Below are positions 1 through 7,979 of a stretch of 34,222 nt of DNA, in pieces; within the stretch, counting starts at the first letter, position 1; each line of letters starts with the position of its first letter. A model generated the notes under the pieces. It saw only the letters and a program-made list of their open reading frames with translations, was not told where the DNA came from and did not search any database. Position numbers and translations under genes: made by a program. Source of the DNA: a bacterium (GTDB lineage: Bacteria > SM23-31); the NCBI GenBank assembly GCA_028278455.1, contig JANQEH010000311.1:1-34222 (forward strand). The letters run 5' to 3'.

Positions 1-11
1 AAGGGGGTTGT

Positions 12-1055
12 TTATTTTACAACTATCCTGTATTCAAACACAGCCATTTCATCATCGGATTCTATAATGAATAGCCTGTCTCCAAAAATCCTGAAAATAC
101 TGCCGTATTTATAATATTCATGATCTATACGTGAAAGTAAAATTCCTTCTTTGTTATAAACTTCCAGCCACAGATTTAATTTCTCATCTTTATGAGTACC
201 AACCCAGATACGCTCCTTTCCATCTACCTGAATTCCATATGAGAAGTTGTTAACCATTCTCACCTCCGGCGACAAAACTTCCTCTTCATAAGGCAATTCT
301 CTCGATATCTGCATGAGAAATTTCCCGTCAACCGAATATTTATCTATTCTGTTTCTAACTATATATGTAACGTATATATTATCTTCAGCATCAACCTCGG
401 TAGTAACAACATTTCCCTGTACATTCATAATTGGAGATTCATAGGTTTTTCTCTTTCCAATACCTCTAATCTGTTCACCTTCCTTACTATAAATGGTGAC
501 AAGTCCTCTGCCAATATCATCTACTCTTCCTCGAGATATATCATATATAACAAATCCTCCTGATTTCAACACCTTTATATTTAACGGCCTGTAATCTCCT
601 TTTATTGTTTTTTTAAATTCTCCCAGATTATCGAAAACAGTTATGCATCTGTTTCTCGAATCGTTAACAAAAATCTCTCCCTCACTATTGACATGGATGT
701 TTACCGGTGATGAAAATTCACCCGGTCCCTGACCCTTGTTTCCGAATGATCTGATAAATTTCAGATCTTTATCATACATAACCACCCTGTGGTTACCTGA
801 ATCAAGTATATAATAATTTCCATCCTTATCTAAAGTAATATCCGTGGGATTATAAAACTGGCAGTTCTCATCATTCCCTTCGATTTCACCGATCTTGCGG
901 ACGAATTCGAGCTCCATCTTTTGGTCGTCTCCCCATTTCGAACCGATGTTATGGACATGCCGTACACCGTCGATTATCTCAACTGTATATGTTTCAGGTT
1001 CATTGGAGCATGTTAGAAGCATAATTGCCATCAGCACAAGTAAGAAAGTTTTCAT
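12..1055 (-). CDS. Six-bladed beta-propeller (NHL-repeat) lipoprotein, copy A
   Basis: 347 residues. The N-terminus is a lipoprotein signal: a short basic start, a hydrophobic stretch and LLTC with Cys16 as the probable lipidated residue. A conserved segment IIDGVRHVHN...WGDDQK follows, then NHL/six-bladed propeller repeats with phrases such as GNYYILDSGNHRVVMYD and GNKGQGPGEF, typical of this fold. The ATG start has a GGAGG SD just upstream (about 1060-1066 on the plus strand). The protein probably sits on the periplasmic or outer face of the envelope and binds a ligand or partner; no catalytic motif is visible. The protein at 30256-31347 is a clear paralogue over its whole length. Upstream on the same strand is queF, separated by about 200 bases holding a strong hairpin, so co-transcription is uncertain. 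Fold confident, function unknown. Confidence 0.88.
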   Translation of the reverse strand: MKTFLLVLMAIMLLTCSNEPETYTVEIIDGVRHVHNIGSKWGDDQKMELEFVRKIGEIEGNDENCQFYNPTDITLDKDGNYYILDSGNHRVVMYDKDLKFIRSFGNKGQGPGEFSSPVNIHVNSEGEIFVNDSRNRCITVFDNLGEFKKTIKGDYRPLNIKVLKSGGFVIYDISRGRVDDIGRGLVTIYSKEGEQIRGIGKRKTYESPIMNVQGNVVTTEVDAEDNIYVTYIVRNRIDKYSVDGKFLMQISRELPYEEEVLSPEVRMVNNFSYGIQVDGKERIWVGTHKDEKLNLWLEVYNKEGILLSRIDHEYYKYGSIFRIFGDRLFIIESDDEMAVFEYRIVVK

Positions 1056-1084
1056 TTATTCCTCCGGATTAAATTGAGCTGCTT

Positions 1085-1120
1085 CCTTAATCCCTCCCGC
1101 CGTTGGCGGGGGGATTAAGG
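1085..1120. repeat. GC-rich hairpin in intergenic repeat
   Basis: An almost perfect inverted repeat: the left arm starts CCTTAATCCC and the right arm ends GGGATTAAGG, with one bulged base and a very short loop. It lies between queF and the propeller lipoprotein gene, both on the minus strand. It resembles other C-tract/G-tract elements in the window (1747-1775, 11631-11661). There is no clear U-tract, so I call it a repeat hairpin that may also slow transcription, not a proven terminator. Confidence 0.65.
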
Positions 1121-1168
1121 GGATTGTTTGTATCTTCTCCAAGAACCGATTACGAATAACCAAGTTCC

Positions 1169-1254
1169 AAAATGGAGACATAAAATTTAATTACATATAT
1201 ATAACTGGAAGAATTTTATTATAGGAAACTAAACAGGAATTATGTCCCCATTTT
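1169..1254. repeat. Long imperfect inverted repeat with 15-base arms
   Basis: The arms are 1169-1183 (AAAATGGAGACATAA) and 1240-1254 (TTATGTCCCCATTTT); 14 of 15 positions are complementary, separated by 56 AT-rich bases. The right arm reaches two bases into the stop end of queF. The arrangement resembles terminal inverted repeats of a small non-coding element or a REP-like element, and could fold into a hairpin after queF. No transposase is present. Confidence 0.5.
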
Positions 1255-1642
1255 ATATTTCATTTGGGATGTATTCGGGGATGTCTACATTAGTGAAAGG
1301 TTTGTACTCCTTTTTGACGGTAACAACCGTCTTTACGTTACCCCTTCTGGAAAAATCCCCTATCACCCTCAAGAATTTCGGTTCCAGTTTTTCAGACAGG
1401 ATCCTGAATATCTCATTTGTTACCGCTTCATGAAATACCCCATCATTCCTGTAGGAATTTATGAACAGCTTTATTGACTTCAATTCTATGCAGAATTTAT
1501 CCGGGATATACGAAACATTGATAGTAGCAAAATCAGGATTACCCGTTATAGGGCAGAGCGCAGTGAATTCGGGGAGTTCGATGTTGATTAAATAATCCTG
1601 TTCCGCCGGATTCCCGAAGGTTTCCAATAGTGTGTGATCCAT
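1253..1642 (-). CDS. queF: NADPH-dependent 7-cyano-7-deazaguanine (preQ0) reductase
   Basis: 129 residues, the short single-domain (YkvM-type) QueF of the tunneling fold. It reduces the nitrile of preQ0 to preQ1 in queuosine tRNA modification, in the cytoplasm. The catalytic motif CPITGNPD gives nucleophile Cys30 and Asp37; the family signature ELKSIKLF at 53-60 and His71-Glu72 follow. The spacing Cys30/Asp37/Glu72 equals that of Bacillus subtilis QueF (55/62/97). The ATG start lacks a good SD; an AAGGT lies about 20 bases upstream. No other queuosine gene is nearby and no preQ1 riboswitch is recognisable upstream. It is divergent from the gene at 2036. Confidence 0.96.
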   Translation of the reverse strand: MDHTLLETFGNPAEQDYLINIELPEFTALCPITGNPDFATINVSYIPDKFCIELKSIKLFINSYRNDGVFHEAVTNEIFRILSEKLEPKFLRVIGDFSRRGNVKTVVTVKKEYKPFTNVDIPEYIPNEI

Positions 1643-1746
1643 TTAAAATACCGTATATTGACCTTGTTTTCTTTGCGGTAAAAATTTAATAAAATAATTC
1701 ACTAATACAAAGGACTAATTGATGTCATGTACACGACGATTGAAAT

Positions 1747-1775
1747 CCCCCTTTTATCCCCCTTTAAAAAGGGGG
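1747..1775. repeat. C-tract/G-tract palindromic repeat
   Basis: Two CCCCC tracts separated by TTTTAT are followed by TTTAAAAA and GGGGG, so CCCCC(1758-1762) can pair with GGGGG(1771-1775). It belongs to the same loose family as 1085-1120 and 11631-11661, all intergenic. Confidence 0.5.
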
Positions 1776-1867
1776 AGTATCCATCATCTCACTAAAGTGT
1801 TTTAAAGATACTTTACCTATTCATTTAAAGGATACACAACAATTCCACCCTGAGCGCCCCGCAAGAA

Positions 1868-1901
1868 CTCCCCTTCGAAGGTGGATCAAGGGGGATGTAA
1901 A
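1868..1901. repeat. Intergenic repeat B, copy 1
   Basis: Its 3' part, ending GGGGGATGTAAA, matches copy 2 at 30208-30240 in 18 of the last 19 bases. The 5' part also aligns (CTCCCCTT against CCTCCTT). Both copies lie upstream of plus-strand genes. Confidence 0.55.
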
Positions 1902-1991
1902 GTATGAAATCATAGAATAAATTGGAGTATCCTCGAAAATTTACCGATCATAATGATTTCAGTGAAATATTTATAATATGAGGTTTTTTTC

Positions 1992-2020
1992 TTGACTTTG
2001 GAATCTAATTAACCTAAAAT
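1992..2020 (+). promoter_or_regulatory. Sigma-70-like promoter for the small membrane protein/DHH pair
   Basis: TTGACT (1992-1997, 5/6 to consensus), a spacer of exactly 17 bases, then TAAAAT (2015-2020, 5/6). The predicted transcription start is near 2027, only about 9 bases before the TTG at 2036 and 21 before the ATG at 2048, so the leader would be very short. Confidence 0.6.
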
Positions 2021-2035
2021 TTAAGTGGATCGTAT

Positions 2036-2338
2036 TTGAATAAAAAAATGGAGATCACATTTCAAAAAATATTCATTCTGGCTCTGATCTGCCTTGGGTT
2101 GATAGCCCTGAGGTACCTGATTGTTTCCAGCGGAATGTCTAAAGCAAGAAGAAGGAGCCAGTATTATTCCCAGGTGCTGGAACATGAATCAATGCAGATC
2201 GAGAAAAGGCTTGAGGAGGAGTCCAAAAAACGGGAAAAGATCATCGAGATGATCAGTTCACTGGCAAAAGACAAACCCCAGGTATTTGCCTCAACGATGA
2301 ATAAAATGATCTCCGGCAAAAACAAAAATACGGATTGA
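2036..2338 (+). CDS. Small single-pass membrane protein with charged coiled-coil tail
   Basis: 100 residues from a TTG; an in-frame ATG at 2048 would give 96. Neither has a clear SD. Residues about 10-32 form one hydrophobic segment (FILALICLGLIALRYLIV), followed by a basic patch (KARRRS) suggesting a cytoplasmic C-terminus. A charged helix rich in Glu/Lys (EKRLEEESKKREKIIEMI) and the end SLAKDKPQVFASTMNKMI follow. I do not recognise a family. The short tail after the membrane segment recalls the cytoplasmic, FliG-binding end of the flagellar MS-ring protein FliF, but this is only a faint resemblance. It ends 7 bases before the DHH-fold gene and shares its promoter, so the two products probably act together at the membrane. 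Confidence 0.75.
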   Translation: MNKKMEITFQKIFILALICLGLIALRYLIVSSGMSKARRRSQYYSQVLEHESMQIEKRLEEESKKREKIIEMISSLAKDKPQVFASTMNKMISGKNKNTD

Positions 2339-2345
2339 TTTCACT

Positions 2346-3464
2346 ATGTCTTTTCAGGTTACATTATTGGACCATCATATTATTCCGGATGAAAATTTCA
2401 TCCATAATCAAAAAGTCAAAGTTATCCTGGGTTATGACCAGGAAAACTATTACAAGAACATATCAGAATTCATAAACAGAAAATTTGATTATATATTTTT
2501 AGATGAGAATCCCGATGCTATGCTCAGTGCAGCGATATATCTTCTTTCCCGGCAGAAGAAACCTCAGTTCAAATGTCTTCCCCGGGCATTGAAGGATAAA
2601 GATTTCGAGAAACTGATAGCCGGAGGCAAGAATAACATAATAATATTTAACTGCCTTAAAGCATATTTCAGCGATTTCCATATGGTGGATAAAATAATCC
2701 TTATTAATCCCCATGAATCGGGATTGCAGAATATCAGCGCTTCGGAGATAATTTATAAAACCATAGAGGATCCGACACCTTTTATGAGGGATCTCGCAAG
2801 TATTTCCATTGTGCTCGATTATACGCTCGATGAGGCTTTTGAGACAGTGCTTGAAGTAGTAAATGCCTACCCTGATATTTTTGCAGATATTCTCGAAAAG
2901 ATCAAGAATCTGACTCTCAACAAGTACAATATTCACGATTCCGAGTTTTCGATCCTGGCATCTATGTTCAGAGCACCGAGTATCCTTTACGGGATAAAAG
3001 GTGTCGATCAGCTGATTGACTACCTGCTGAAAAATGAGAATTTCACTCTGAAAGACATGCTGAACGGATCGGCAAATGAGACTATTAAATACCTTAAGGA
3101 CTGTTCTACTAAGTATCTTAAAATAATTGATGATGAGCTGAAGTTTCTGGAGGAAGAAAAAGTATCCCGTGGCGCGGTGATGATTTATACCCCACATTTC
3201 CGTTCGGAGAATTTTGTAAGGGAGTTTGCTAATCAAGTAAAGGACCGTAACATCGACTCCATAGTAATGTTTAAAATCCCAACAAAAGACAATAAAACAA
3301 AATATTCGATCAGGAGGGGTGAGCTCAATGTCGACCTGGGAAGGATTTTATCCGATATGGGTGTCGGCGGCGGCAATCCGTTCTCAGCAGGATGCACGGT
3401 TGACCGTGAGGAAGATTTCGAGAAAGAATTTCTTTTCAAGATTGAGCAGCTTGAGCTCAAATGA
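2346..3464 (+). CDS. DHH/DHHA1-fold protein with degenerate catalytic motifs
   Basis: 372 residues with the layout of NrnA/RecJ-like DHH-DHHA1 phosphoesterases. Residues about 45-160 look like a DHH domain: FLDENPDAMLSAA at 51-63 matches the DxDAxxSA motif I. Residues 270-372 look like DHHA1, ending in GGGNPFSAG near 341-349. The defining residues are altered: motif III, normally DHH, reads NPH (121-123, in LINPHESG); motif I has Asn-Pro-Asp where active enzymes have Asp-x-Asp; and the DHHA1 GGGH is GGGN. These enzymes hydrolyse linear or cyclic nucleotides, short RNAs or ssDNA; here activity is probably lost or changed and a binding role is likely. The gene starts 7 bases after the membrane protein gene, without a strong SD. 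Fold assignment moderately sure. Confidence 0.72.
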   Translation: MSFQVTLLDHHIIPDENFIHNQKVKVILGYDQENYYKNISEFINRKFDYIFLDENPDAMLSAAIYLLSRQKKPQFKCLPRALKDKDFEKLIAGGKNNIIIFNCLKAYFSDFHMVDKIILINPHESGLQNISASEIIYKTIEDPTPFMRDLASISIVLDYTLDEAFETVLEVVNAYPDIFADILEKIKNLTLNKYNIHDSEFSILASMFRAPSILYGIKGVDQLIDYLLKNENFTLKDMLNGSANETIKYLKDCSTKYLKIIDDELKFLEEEKVSRGAVMIYTPHFRSENFVREFANQVKDRNIDSIVMFKIPTKDNKTKYSIRRGELNVDLGRILSDMGVGGGNPFSAGCTVDREEDFEKEFLFKIEQLELK

Positions 3465-3712
3465 TCTCGACTGGATAAATTATTTTAATCACCAGGTCTT
3501 ATTTTGAAACTGCCGTATGAGATTTCACCGCTCCGACCTTAAACCTAAGGACTCCGGTCTTAATAACACCGGTGATATTTGTCCAAATTGTCATTTCGGG
3601 CGCAACCCCGCAAGATTGGGGCAAGTCAGGTAATCTTAATATCAAGGCAATTTCTATAACCTTTAACCTGATAACTTTTATACAATAGTACCAATCAAAA
3701 CAGGATGAAATA

Positions 3713-4111
3713 ATGTTTAAAGAATTCACGGTTTCAACCAGGGAAAGAGTACAATTCATTAATATTGATAATGAAATATTTTCTATTATCTCCTCTTCCG
3801 GAATAAAAAGAGGTTTATGCATAGTATATGTTCCTCATACAACTGCAGGAGTTACCATTAATGAGAATGCCGATCCCGATGTAGGCCGGGATATCCAAAT
3901 GGAGTTGAACAAGATTGTACCATTTGAAGATGGATATATGCATTCGGAGGGAAATTCAGCAGCGCATATAAAATCCTCACTTGTAGGAGCCTCTGAAACT
4001 GTGATCATCGAGAACGGCAGTCCCGTGATGGGTACATGGCAGTCACTGTTTTTCTGCGAATTCGACGGGCCGAGAAGAAGAAGAGTGATGGTACAGATAT
4101 CGGGAGAATAG
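3713..4111 (+). CDS. yjbQ: YjbQ/UPF0047 family protein
   Basis: 132 residues, the full length of this single-domain cytoplasmic family. The signature blocks are all present: PHTTAGVTINENADPDV (41-57, with His42, Glu51, Asn52), HSEGNSAAHI (77-86, His77 and His85), GTWQ (107-110) and CEFDGPRRRR (115-124). Escherichia coli YjbQ has weak thiamine-phosphate synthase activity; the physiological reaction is not settled, so I give the family rather than a reaction. The ATG follows an AGGATG SD. It stands alone between two gaps of about 250 bases: upstream with small inverted repeats, downstream the gyrA leader. Confidence 0.93.
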   Translation: MFKEFTVSTRERVQFINIDNEIFSIISSSGIKRGLCIVYVPHTTAGVTINENADPDVGRDIQMELNKIVPFEDGYMHSEGNSAAHIKSSLVGASETVIIENGSPVMGTWQSLFFCEFDGPRRRRVMVQISGE

Positions 4112-4300
4112 AGATTTCCTGAATTGTTTTTAATATCATATAATCCTTGATTTATTCTTAAGAAATCCCCTTCCTGAAAATCCTCCGGCAGCATAAATAA
4201 CTTGCTTTTTTCAATAAAAAAAACTAACTTTAACTGTTTATTTTAGAATGAATTACGGCGATTCTTCTAAAGTTACTTCAAAAGAGATGTCGTAATATAT

Positions 4301-4312
4301 TTTTGATCAAAA
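4301..4312. promoter_or_regulatory. 12-base palindrome upstream of gyrA
   Basis: TTTTGATCAAAA is a perfect palindrome 53 bases before the gyrA start. It could be an operator or part of the promoter; no regulator can be assigned. Confidence 0.3.
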
Positions 4313-4364
4313 TTTTCAATGGATATTGTAAGAAAAATATAGAAAAACAGGAGTACATTCCAGT

Positions 4365-6875
4365 ATGAGTTCACAACAGGGTCAAAACATTGTTAAGCGT
4401 TATCTCGAAGATGAAATGCGTGATTCTTATATCGACTATTCTATGTCTGTAATTGTCTCGAGAGCGCTCCCTGATGTAAGAGACGGCCTGAAACCCGTTC
4501 ACCGCAGGATATTATATGCAATGAGCGAGCTGAGTCTCGGACATACCCGCCCTTACAAGAAAAGCGCAAGGCTTGTCGGAGAGGTCATGGGAAAGTATCA
4601 CCCTCACGGCGATGCAGCTATCTATGATACTGCAGTAAGGATGGCGCAGGATTTCTCGATGCGAGCCCCTCTTGTCGACGGACAGGGCAATTTCGGATCG
4701 ATCGACGGTGATCCCGCTGCGGCGATGAGGTATACTGAGCTAAGGATGACGAAGATTGCTGAAGAATTGTTGAAAGATCTTGATAAAGATACTGTTGAAT
4801 TCAATCCCAATTTCGATGATTCTCTTCAGGAACCTTCAGTACTTCCGTCTGCATTCCCAAACCTGCTGGTTAACGGTTCATCAGGTATAGCGGTCGGAAT
4901 GGCAACAAATATTCCGCCTCATAATGTCGGAGAAGTCGTTGATGCTCTTTTAGCAATGATAGATAATCCTGTTATTTCAATAGCAGACCTTATGCAGTAT
5001 ATAAAGGCGCCGGATTTCCCGACAGGAGGTATAATTTTCGGCACTGAGGGTGTCCGACAGGCCTATGAGACCGGGAGAGGCAGGATACTGATGCGGGCCA
5101 AGGCTAACGTAGAAAAGCACAAGAACGGAAGAGAAAGCATCATAATCGGTGAAATTCCTTATCAGGTGAACAAGTCAGTATTGATCGAAAAAATTGCAGA
5201 ACTCGTAAAGGATAAAAAGGTTGAAGGAATAACCGATATCAGAGATGAATCTGACAGGGATGGAATGAGGATCGTGCTGGAACTCAAGAAAGATGCTTAT
5301 CCGGAGGTGATTTTAAATCAGCTGTATAAACACTCACAGATGCAGGCAACGTTCGGAGTTATCCTGCTGGCACTGGTAAACGGTATACCCAGGGTGCTGA
5401 ATCTGAAGTCGATCCTCCAGCATTTTATCGACCATCGCCATGAAGTGATCACCCGGAGAACCCAATTCGAGCTGGACCAGGCGGAAAAGCGGGCACACAT
5501 TCTCGAAGGATTGAAAATCGCAATTGACAATATAGATGAGATCGTTGCGCTTATCAAGAAATCCAAGAATCCCGATGAAGCTAAAACCAATCTGATCAAA
5601 CGGTTTAAACTCTCCGAGATCCAGGCAAAAGCAATTCTCGATATGAGGCTGCAGAGGCTTACCGGACTTGAGAGGGATAAGATAGAAGAAGAATACAGGG
5701 AATTGATCCAGCTGATTGAAAAACTGAGATCAATACTCGCAAGCAAAGCTCTAAGGATGGAACTGATAAAGGAAGAGCTGACAGCAATTAGAGACCAATA
5801 CTCTGATGAGAGAAGAACTGAGATAGTCAAAGATTACTCTGAATTCACCCTCGAGGATATGATTGCCGAAGAAGACATGGTGATCACTATTTCTCATCAG
5901 GGATTCATAAAAAGGTTTCCCATTACGGGCTATAGACGCCAGAACAGGGGCGGCAGAGGAGCGACCGGTGCTGCTACAAAAGAAGAGGATTTTGTTGAGC
6001 ATCTTTTCATCGCTTCGACGCATCATTATATCCTGTTCTTTACCGATAAAGGAAGATGCTACTGGCTCAGGGTTCACGAAATTCCTATTGCAGGAAAAGC
6101 TGCAAAAGGCAGGGCTATTGTCAACCTCTTACAGAAACCTTCAGATGAAAAAATATGTGCGTTCGTTAACGTAAAGGAATTTCCTGAAGACCAGTATATT
6201 ATTATGGCAACCAAGCAGGGTATAACCAAGAAAACCCCGCTTACTGCTTACAGCCATCCGCGAAAGGGCGGTATAAACGCAATTACTATCCGCGACGATG
6301 ACGACCTGATCGCAGCGACTCTCACAGACGGTTCACAGGATATTGTTCTCGGAACAAATCAGGGACAGGCTATCCGATTTAACGAGAAGGATGTACGACC
6401 CATGGGAAGGACTGCAACCGGTGTGATCGGGATCAAGCTGAGAAAGGATGATTTTGTAGTCGGAATGGTTGTTCTTAAACGCGACGCAACACTGCTTGTC
6501 GTAACAGAGAATGGATTCGGAAAGAGAACATTTACCAGAGATTACAGGATAACAAGACGCGGCGGGATCGGTATTATTACTATCAAAACCACTGAGAGAA
6601 ATGGTAAGATGGTGACTATCCAGGAAGTTGTTGACGATGATGATCTGATGATAATCACAACAAAAGGAGTAGTTATCAGGCTCAAGCTGAAAGGTGTAAA
6701 TATTATCGGGAGGAACACACAGGGTGTAAGAATGATCAGACTGGATGACGAAGATTCCATTGCAGATGTTACACGTGTTGCGAAAACTGAAAGTGTCGAC
6801 GATGAAGGGGCAGAAGATAACGATCACGAAAAGGATGAAAAACCGGCGCCAGAGGAAAATGGTAAAGAAGATTGA
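4365..6875 (+). CDS. gyrA: DNA gyrase subunit A
   Basis: 836 residues, a complete GyrA: winged-helix/tower/coiled-coil breakage-reunion domain, then the beta-pinwheel C-terminal domain. With GyrB (not in the window) it introduces negative supercoils using ATP. Catalytic Tyr123 lies in [10 protein letters not shown]. The quinolone-determining region reads [10 protein letters not shown], with Ala84 where E. coli has Ser83, and Asp88 kept. The GyrA box at 526-532 is QNRGGRG, against the usual Q(R/K)RGG(R/K)G, so wrapping activity is expected. An acidic tail ends the protein ([15 protein letters not shown]). The ATG has an AGGAG SD about 9 bases upstream. The last 17 bases overlap the archease gene, so gyrA appears to lead a seven-gene run. 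Confidence 0.99.
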   Translation: MSSQQGQNIVKRYLEDEMRDSYIDYSMSVIVSRALPDVRDGLKPVHRRILYAMSELSLGHTRPYKKSARLVGEVMGKYHPHGDAAIYDTAVRMAQDFSMRAPLVDGQGNFGSIDGDPAAAMRYTELRMTKIAEELLKDLDKDTVEFNPNFDDSLQEPSVLPSAFPNLLVNGSSGIAVGMATNIPPHNVGEVVDALLAMIDNPVISIADLMQYIKAPDFPTGGIIFGTEGVRQAYETGRGRILMRAKANVEKHKNGRESIIIGEIPYQVNKSVLIEKIAELVKDKKVEGITDIRDESDRDGMRIVLELKKDAYPEVILNQLYKHSQMQATFGVILLALVNGIPRVLNLKSILQHFIDHRHEVITRRTQFELDQAEKRAHILEGLKIAIDNIDEIVALIKKSKNPDEAKTNLIKRFKLSEIQAKAILDMRLQRLTGLERDKIEEEYRELIQLIEKLRSILASKALRMELIKEELTAIRDQYSDERRTEIVKDYSEFTLEDMIAEEDMVITISHQGFIKRFPITGYRRQNRGGRGATGAATKEEDFVEHLFIASTHHYILFFTDKGRCYWLRVHEIPIAGKAAKGRAIVNLLQKPSDEKICAFVNVKEFPEDQYIIMATKQGITKKTPLTAYSHPRKGGINAITIRDDDDLIAATLTDGSQDIVLGTNQGQAIRFNEKDVRPMGRTATGVIGIKLRKDDFVVGMVVLKRDATLLVVTENGFGKRTFTRDYRITRRGGIGIITIKTTERNGKMVTIQEVVDDDDLMIITTKGVVIRLKLKGVNIIGRNTQGVRMIRLDDEDSIADVTRVAKTESVDDEGAEDNDHEKDEKPAPEENGKED

Positions 6876-7290
6876 GACAATCGATCACTCTGCGGATACA
6901 GGTCTCCGGATTACAGGGGATACTATCGAGGAACTATTTGAGGCAGCAGCTGAAGGAATGTTCTCTATAATACTTGAAACCGGTCCCCAACTGCCTGACA
7001 AGAGAATTGCAGTTTCGCTGAAAGAGCTTGAATACGATGACCTATTACTTGAATGGTTGAGAGAACTCCTGTATATGTTCGAAACGGAAAAACTGGTTCT
7101 GAGAAATTTCGATATTAGAATTTTTACCGACAAGAAGGGTATAAAAAACCTTTCCGCAGAATGCCGCGGTGAACTTTTTGATAAAAAAAGGCACCAATTC
7201 AATACAGAGATCAAGAACGTAACGTATCATAGATTAAAAGTCGAAAAACTCCAAAATGAATGGCAAGGGGAGGTTATCTTCGACCTGTGA
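6859..7290 (+). CDS. Archease
   Basis: 143 residues. The family signature [13 protein letters not shown] opens the protein (8-20), followed by FEAAAEGMF (27-35), LLLEWLREL (62-70) and the C-terminal [13 protein letters not shown] and GEVIFDL blocks. Archease helps the tRNA/RNA ligase RtcB guanylylate and turn over; it is cytoplasmic. I chose the ATG at 6859 because the conserved region starts at once and AGAGGA lies just before it; the longer open frame from 6745 only adds a shadow of gyrA. It overlaps the gyrA end by 17 bases, and its TGA overlaps the rex GTG as GTGA. rtcB is not in the window, so the ligase must be elsewhere or archease has another partner. Confidence 0.93.
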   Translation: MVKKIETIDHSADTGLRITGDTIEELFEAAAEGMFSIILETGPQLPDKRIAVSLKELEYDDLLLEWLRELLYMFETEKLVLRNFDIRIFTDKKGIKNLSAECRGELFDKKRHQFNTEIKNVTYHRLKVEKLQNEWQGEVIFDL

Positions 7291-7955
7291 AAACCGTAAA
7301 GAACGAAATAGATTCCAAGATCTCCGATTCAACCATTCGAAGACTGTCCACATATCACCGGACCCTGAGCATCCTGGAAAGTACCGGAACTGAAACTATA
7401 TCTTCCAGGAAACTTGCTGAGATAGAAAATATTACTTCTGCACAGATAAGAAAGGACTTGTCTTATTTCGGATCATTCGGCAGGCGCGGCCTCGGTTATA
7501 ACGTCTCGATGCTGAAAACTAAGATCGGAAAGATCCTTGGTCTCGACAAAAAGTGGGAGATAATTCTTGTCGGTTCGGGACATCTTGGTAAAGCATTGAT
7601 GAATTACGACGAATTCGAGAAAAAGAATTTCTTTATCACCAAAATATTCGAAAAAGATCCTTCAAAAACCGGGACAATGATTGGAGAGATCAAAGTCGAA
7701 CATATTGATGATCTCGAGAAGAAAGTGGATCCCGACCGCGAATCACTGGCTGTTCTTGCCATACCTCCTGAAGATGTGCAGTCGATTGTTGACCGGTTGA
7801 GCAAGATAGGGATAAAAGGAGTACTTTACTTCGCTTCCCGAACAGTATCGGTTCCCCGGAATCTGATAGTACGAAACGAGGATACTACCATTGAGCTTGA
7901 GACATTGACATATCATATTACAAATAAAACGGAGAGGCCGGTTAGAACAACATAG
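7287..7955 (+). CDS. rex: Redox-sensing transcriptional repressor Rex
   Basis: 222 residues. The N-terminal winged helix contains the Rex signature (STIRRLSTYHRTL, then SSRKLAEIENITSAQIRKDL and SYFGSFGRRGLGY). The Rossmann domain has GSGHLGKAL near 96-104 for NAD(H), and the C-terminal helix LETLTYHI swaps between subunits. Rex represses fermentation and respiration genes when NADH/NAD+ is low and leaves DNA when NADH rises. Start choice: the GTG at 7287 overlaps the archease stop and has AGGGGAGG 13 bases upstream. The ATG at 7260 would add nine residues (MARGGYLRP) unlike Rex and has no SD. I see no Rex-type operator (TTGTGAA...TTCACAA) near it, so autoregulation is not supported. Confidence 0.95.
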   Translation: MKTVKNEIDSKISDSTIRRLSTYHRTLSILESTGTETISSRKLAEIENITSAQIRKDLSYFGSFGRRGLGYNVSMLKTKIGKILGLDKKWEIILVGSGHLGKALMNYDEFEKKNFFITKIFEKDPSKTGTMIGEIKVEHIDDLEKKVDPDRESLAVLAIPPEDVQSIVDRLSKIGIKGVLYFASRTVSVPRNLIVRNEDTTIELETLTYHITNKTERPVRTT

Positions 7956-7979
7956 CTTTTTTGGATTCCGGGCAGCATT

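Larger units (their letters stand above)
1643..2035. other. Repeat-rich divergent intergenic region
   Basis: 393 bases without a gene, between queF (minus) and the small membrane protein (plus). It holds a C/G-tract palindrome (1747-1775), a 34-base repeat shared with 30208-30240, and a good sigma-70-like promoter at 1992-2020. I see no RNA gene and no conserved coding frame. Confidence 0.7.

Noticed and set aside
1643-1740. A preQ1 riboswitch upstream of queF
   Set aside because: No preQ1-I or preQ1-II core pattern is recognisable on the minus strand.
2370-2378. An Asp-His-His triplet at residues 9-11 of the DHH-fold protein
   Set aside because: It comes before motif I, not after it where the catalytic DHH belongs, so it is judged coincidental.
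2499-3236. 245-codon open frame on the minus strand
   Set aside because: It lies wholly antisense to the DHH-fold gene, has no SD or domain, and looks like a shadow of that gene.
5318-5830. 170-codon minus-strand open frame inside gyrA
   Set aside because: Serine/isoleucine-rich shadow of the gyrA coiled-coil region; no family features.
6745-6858. N-terminal extension of archease
   Set aside because: It is the gyrA tail read in another frame; the family begins at the ATG at 6859.
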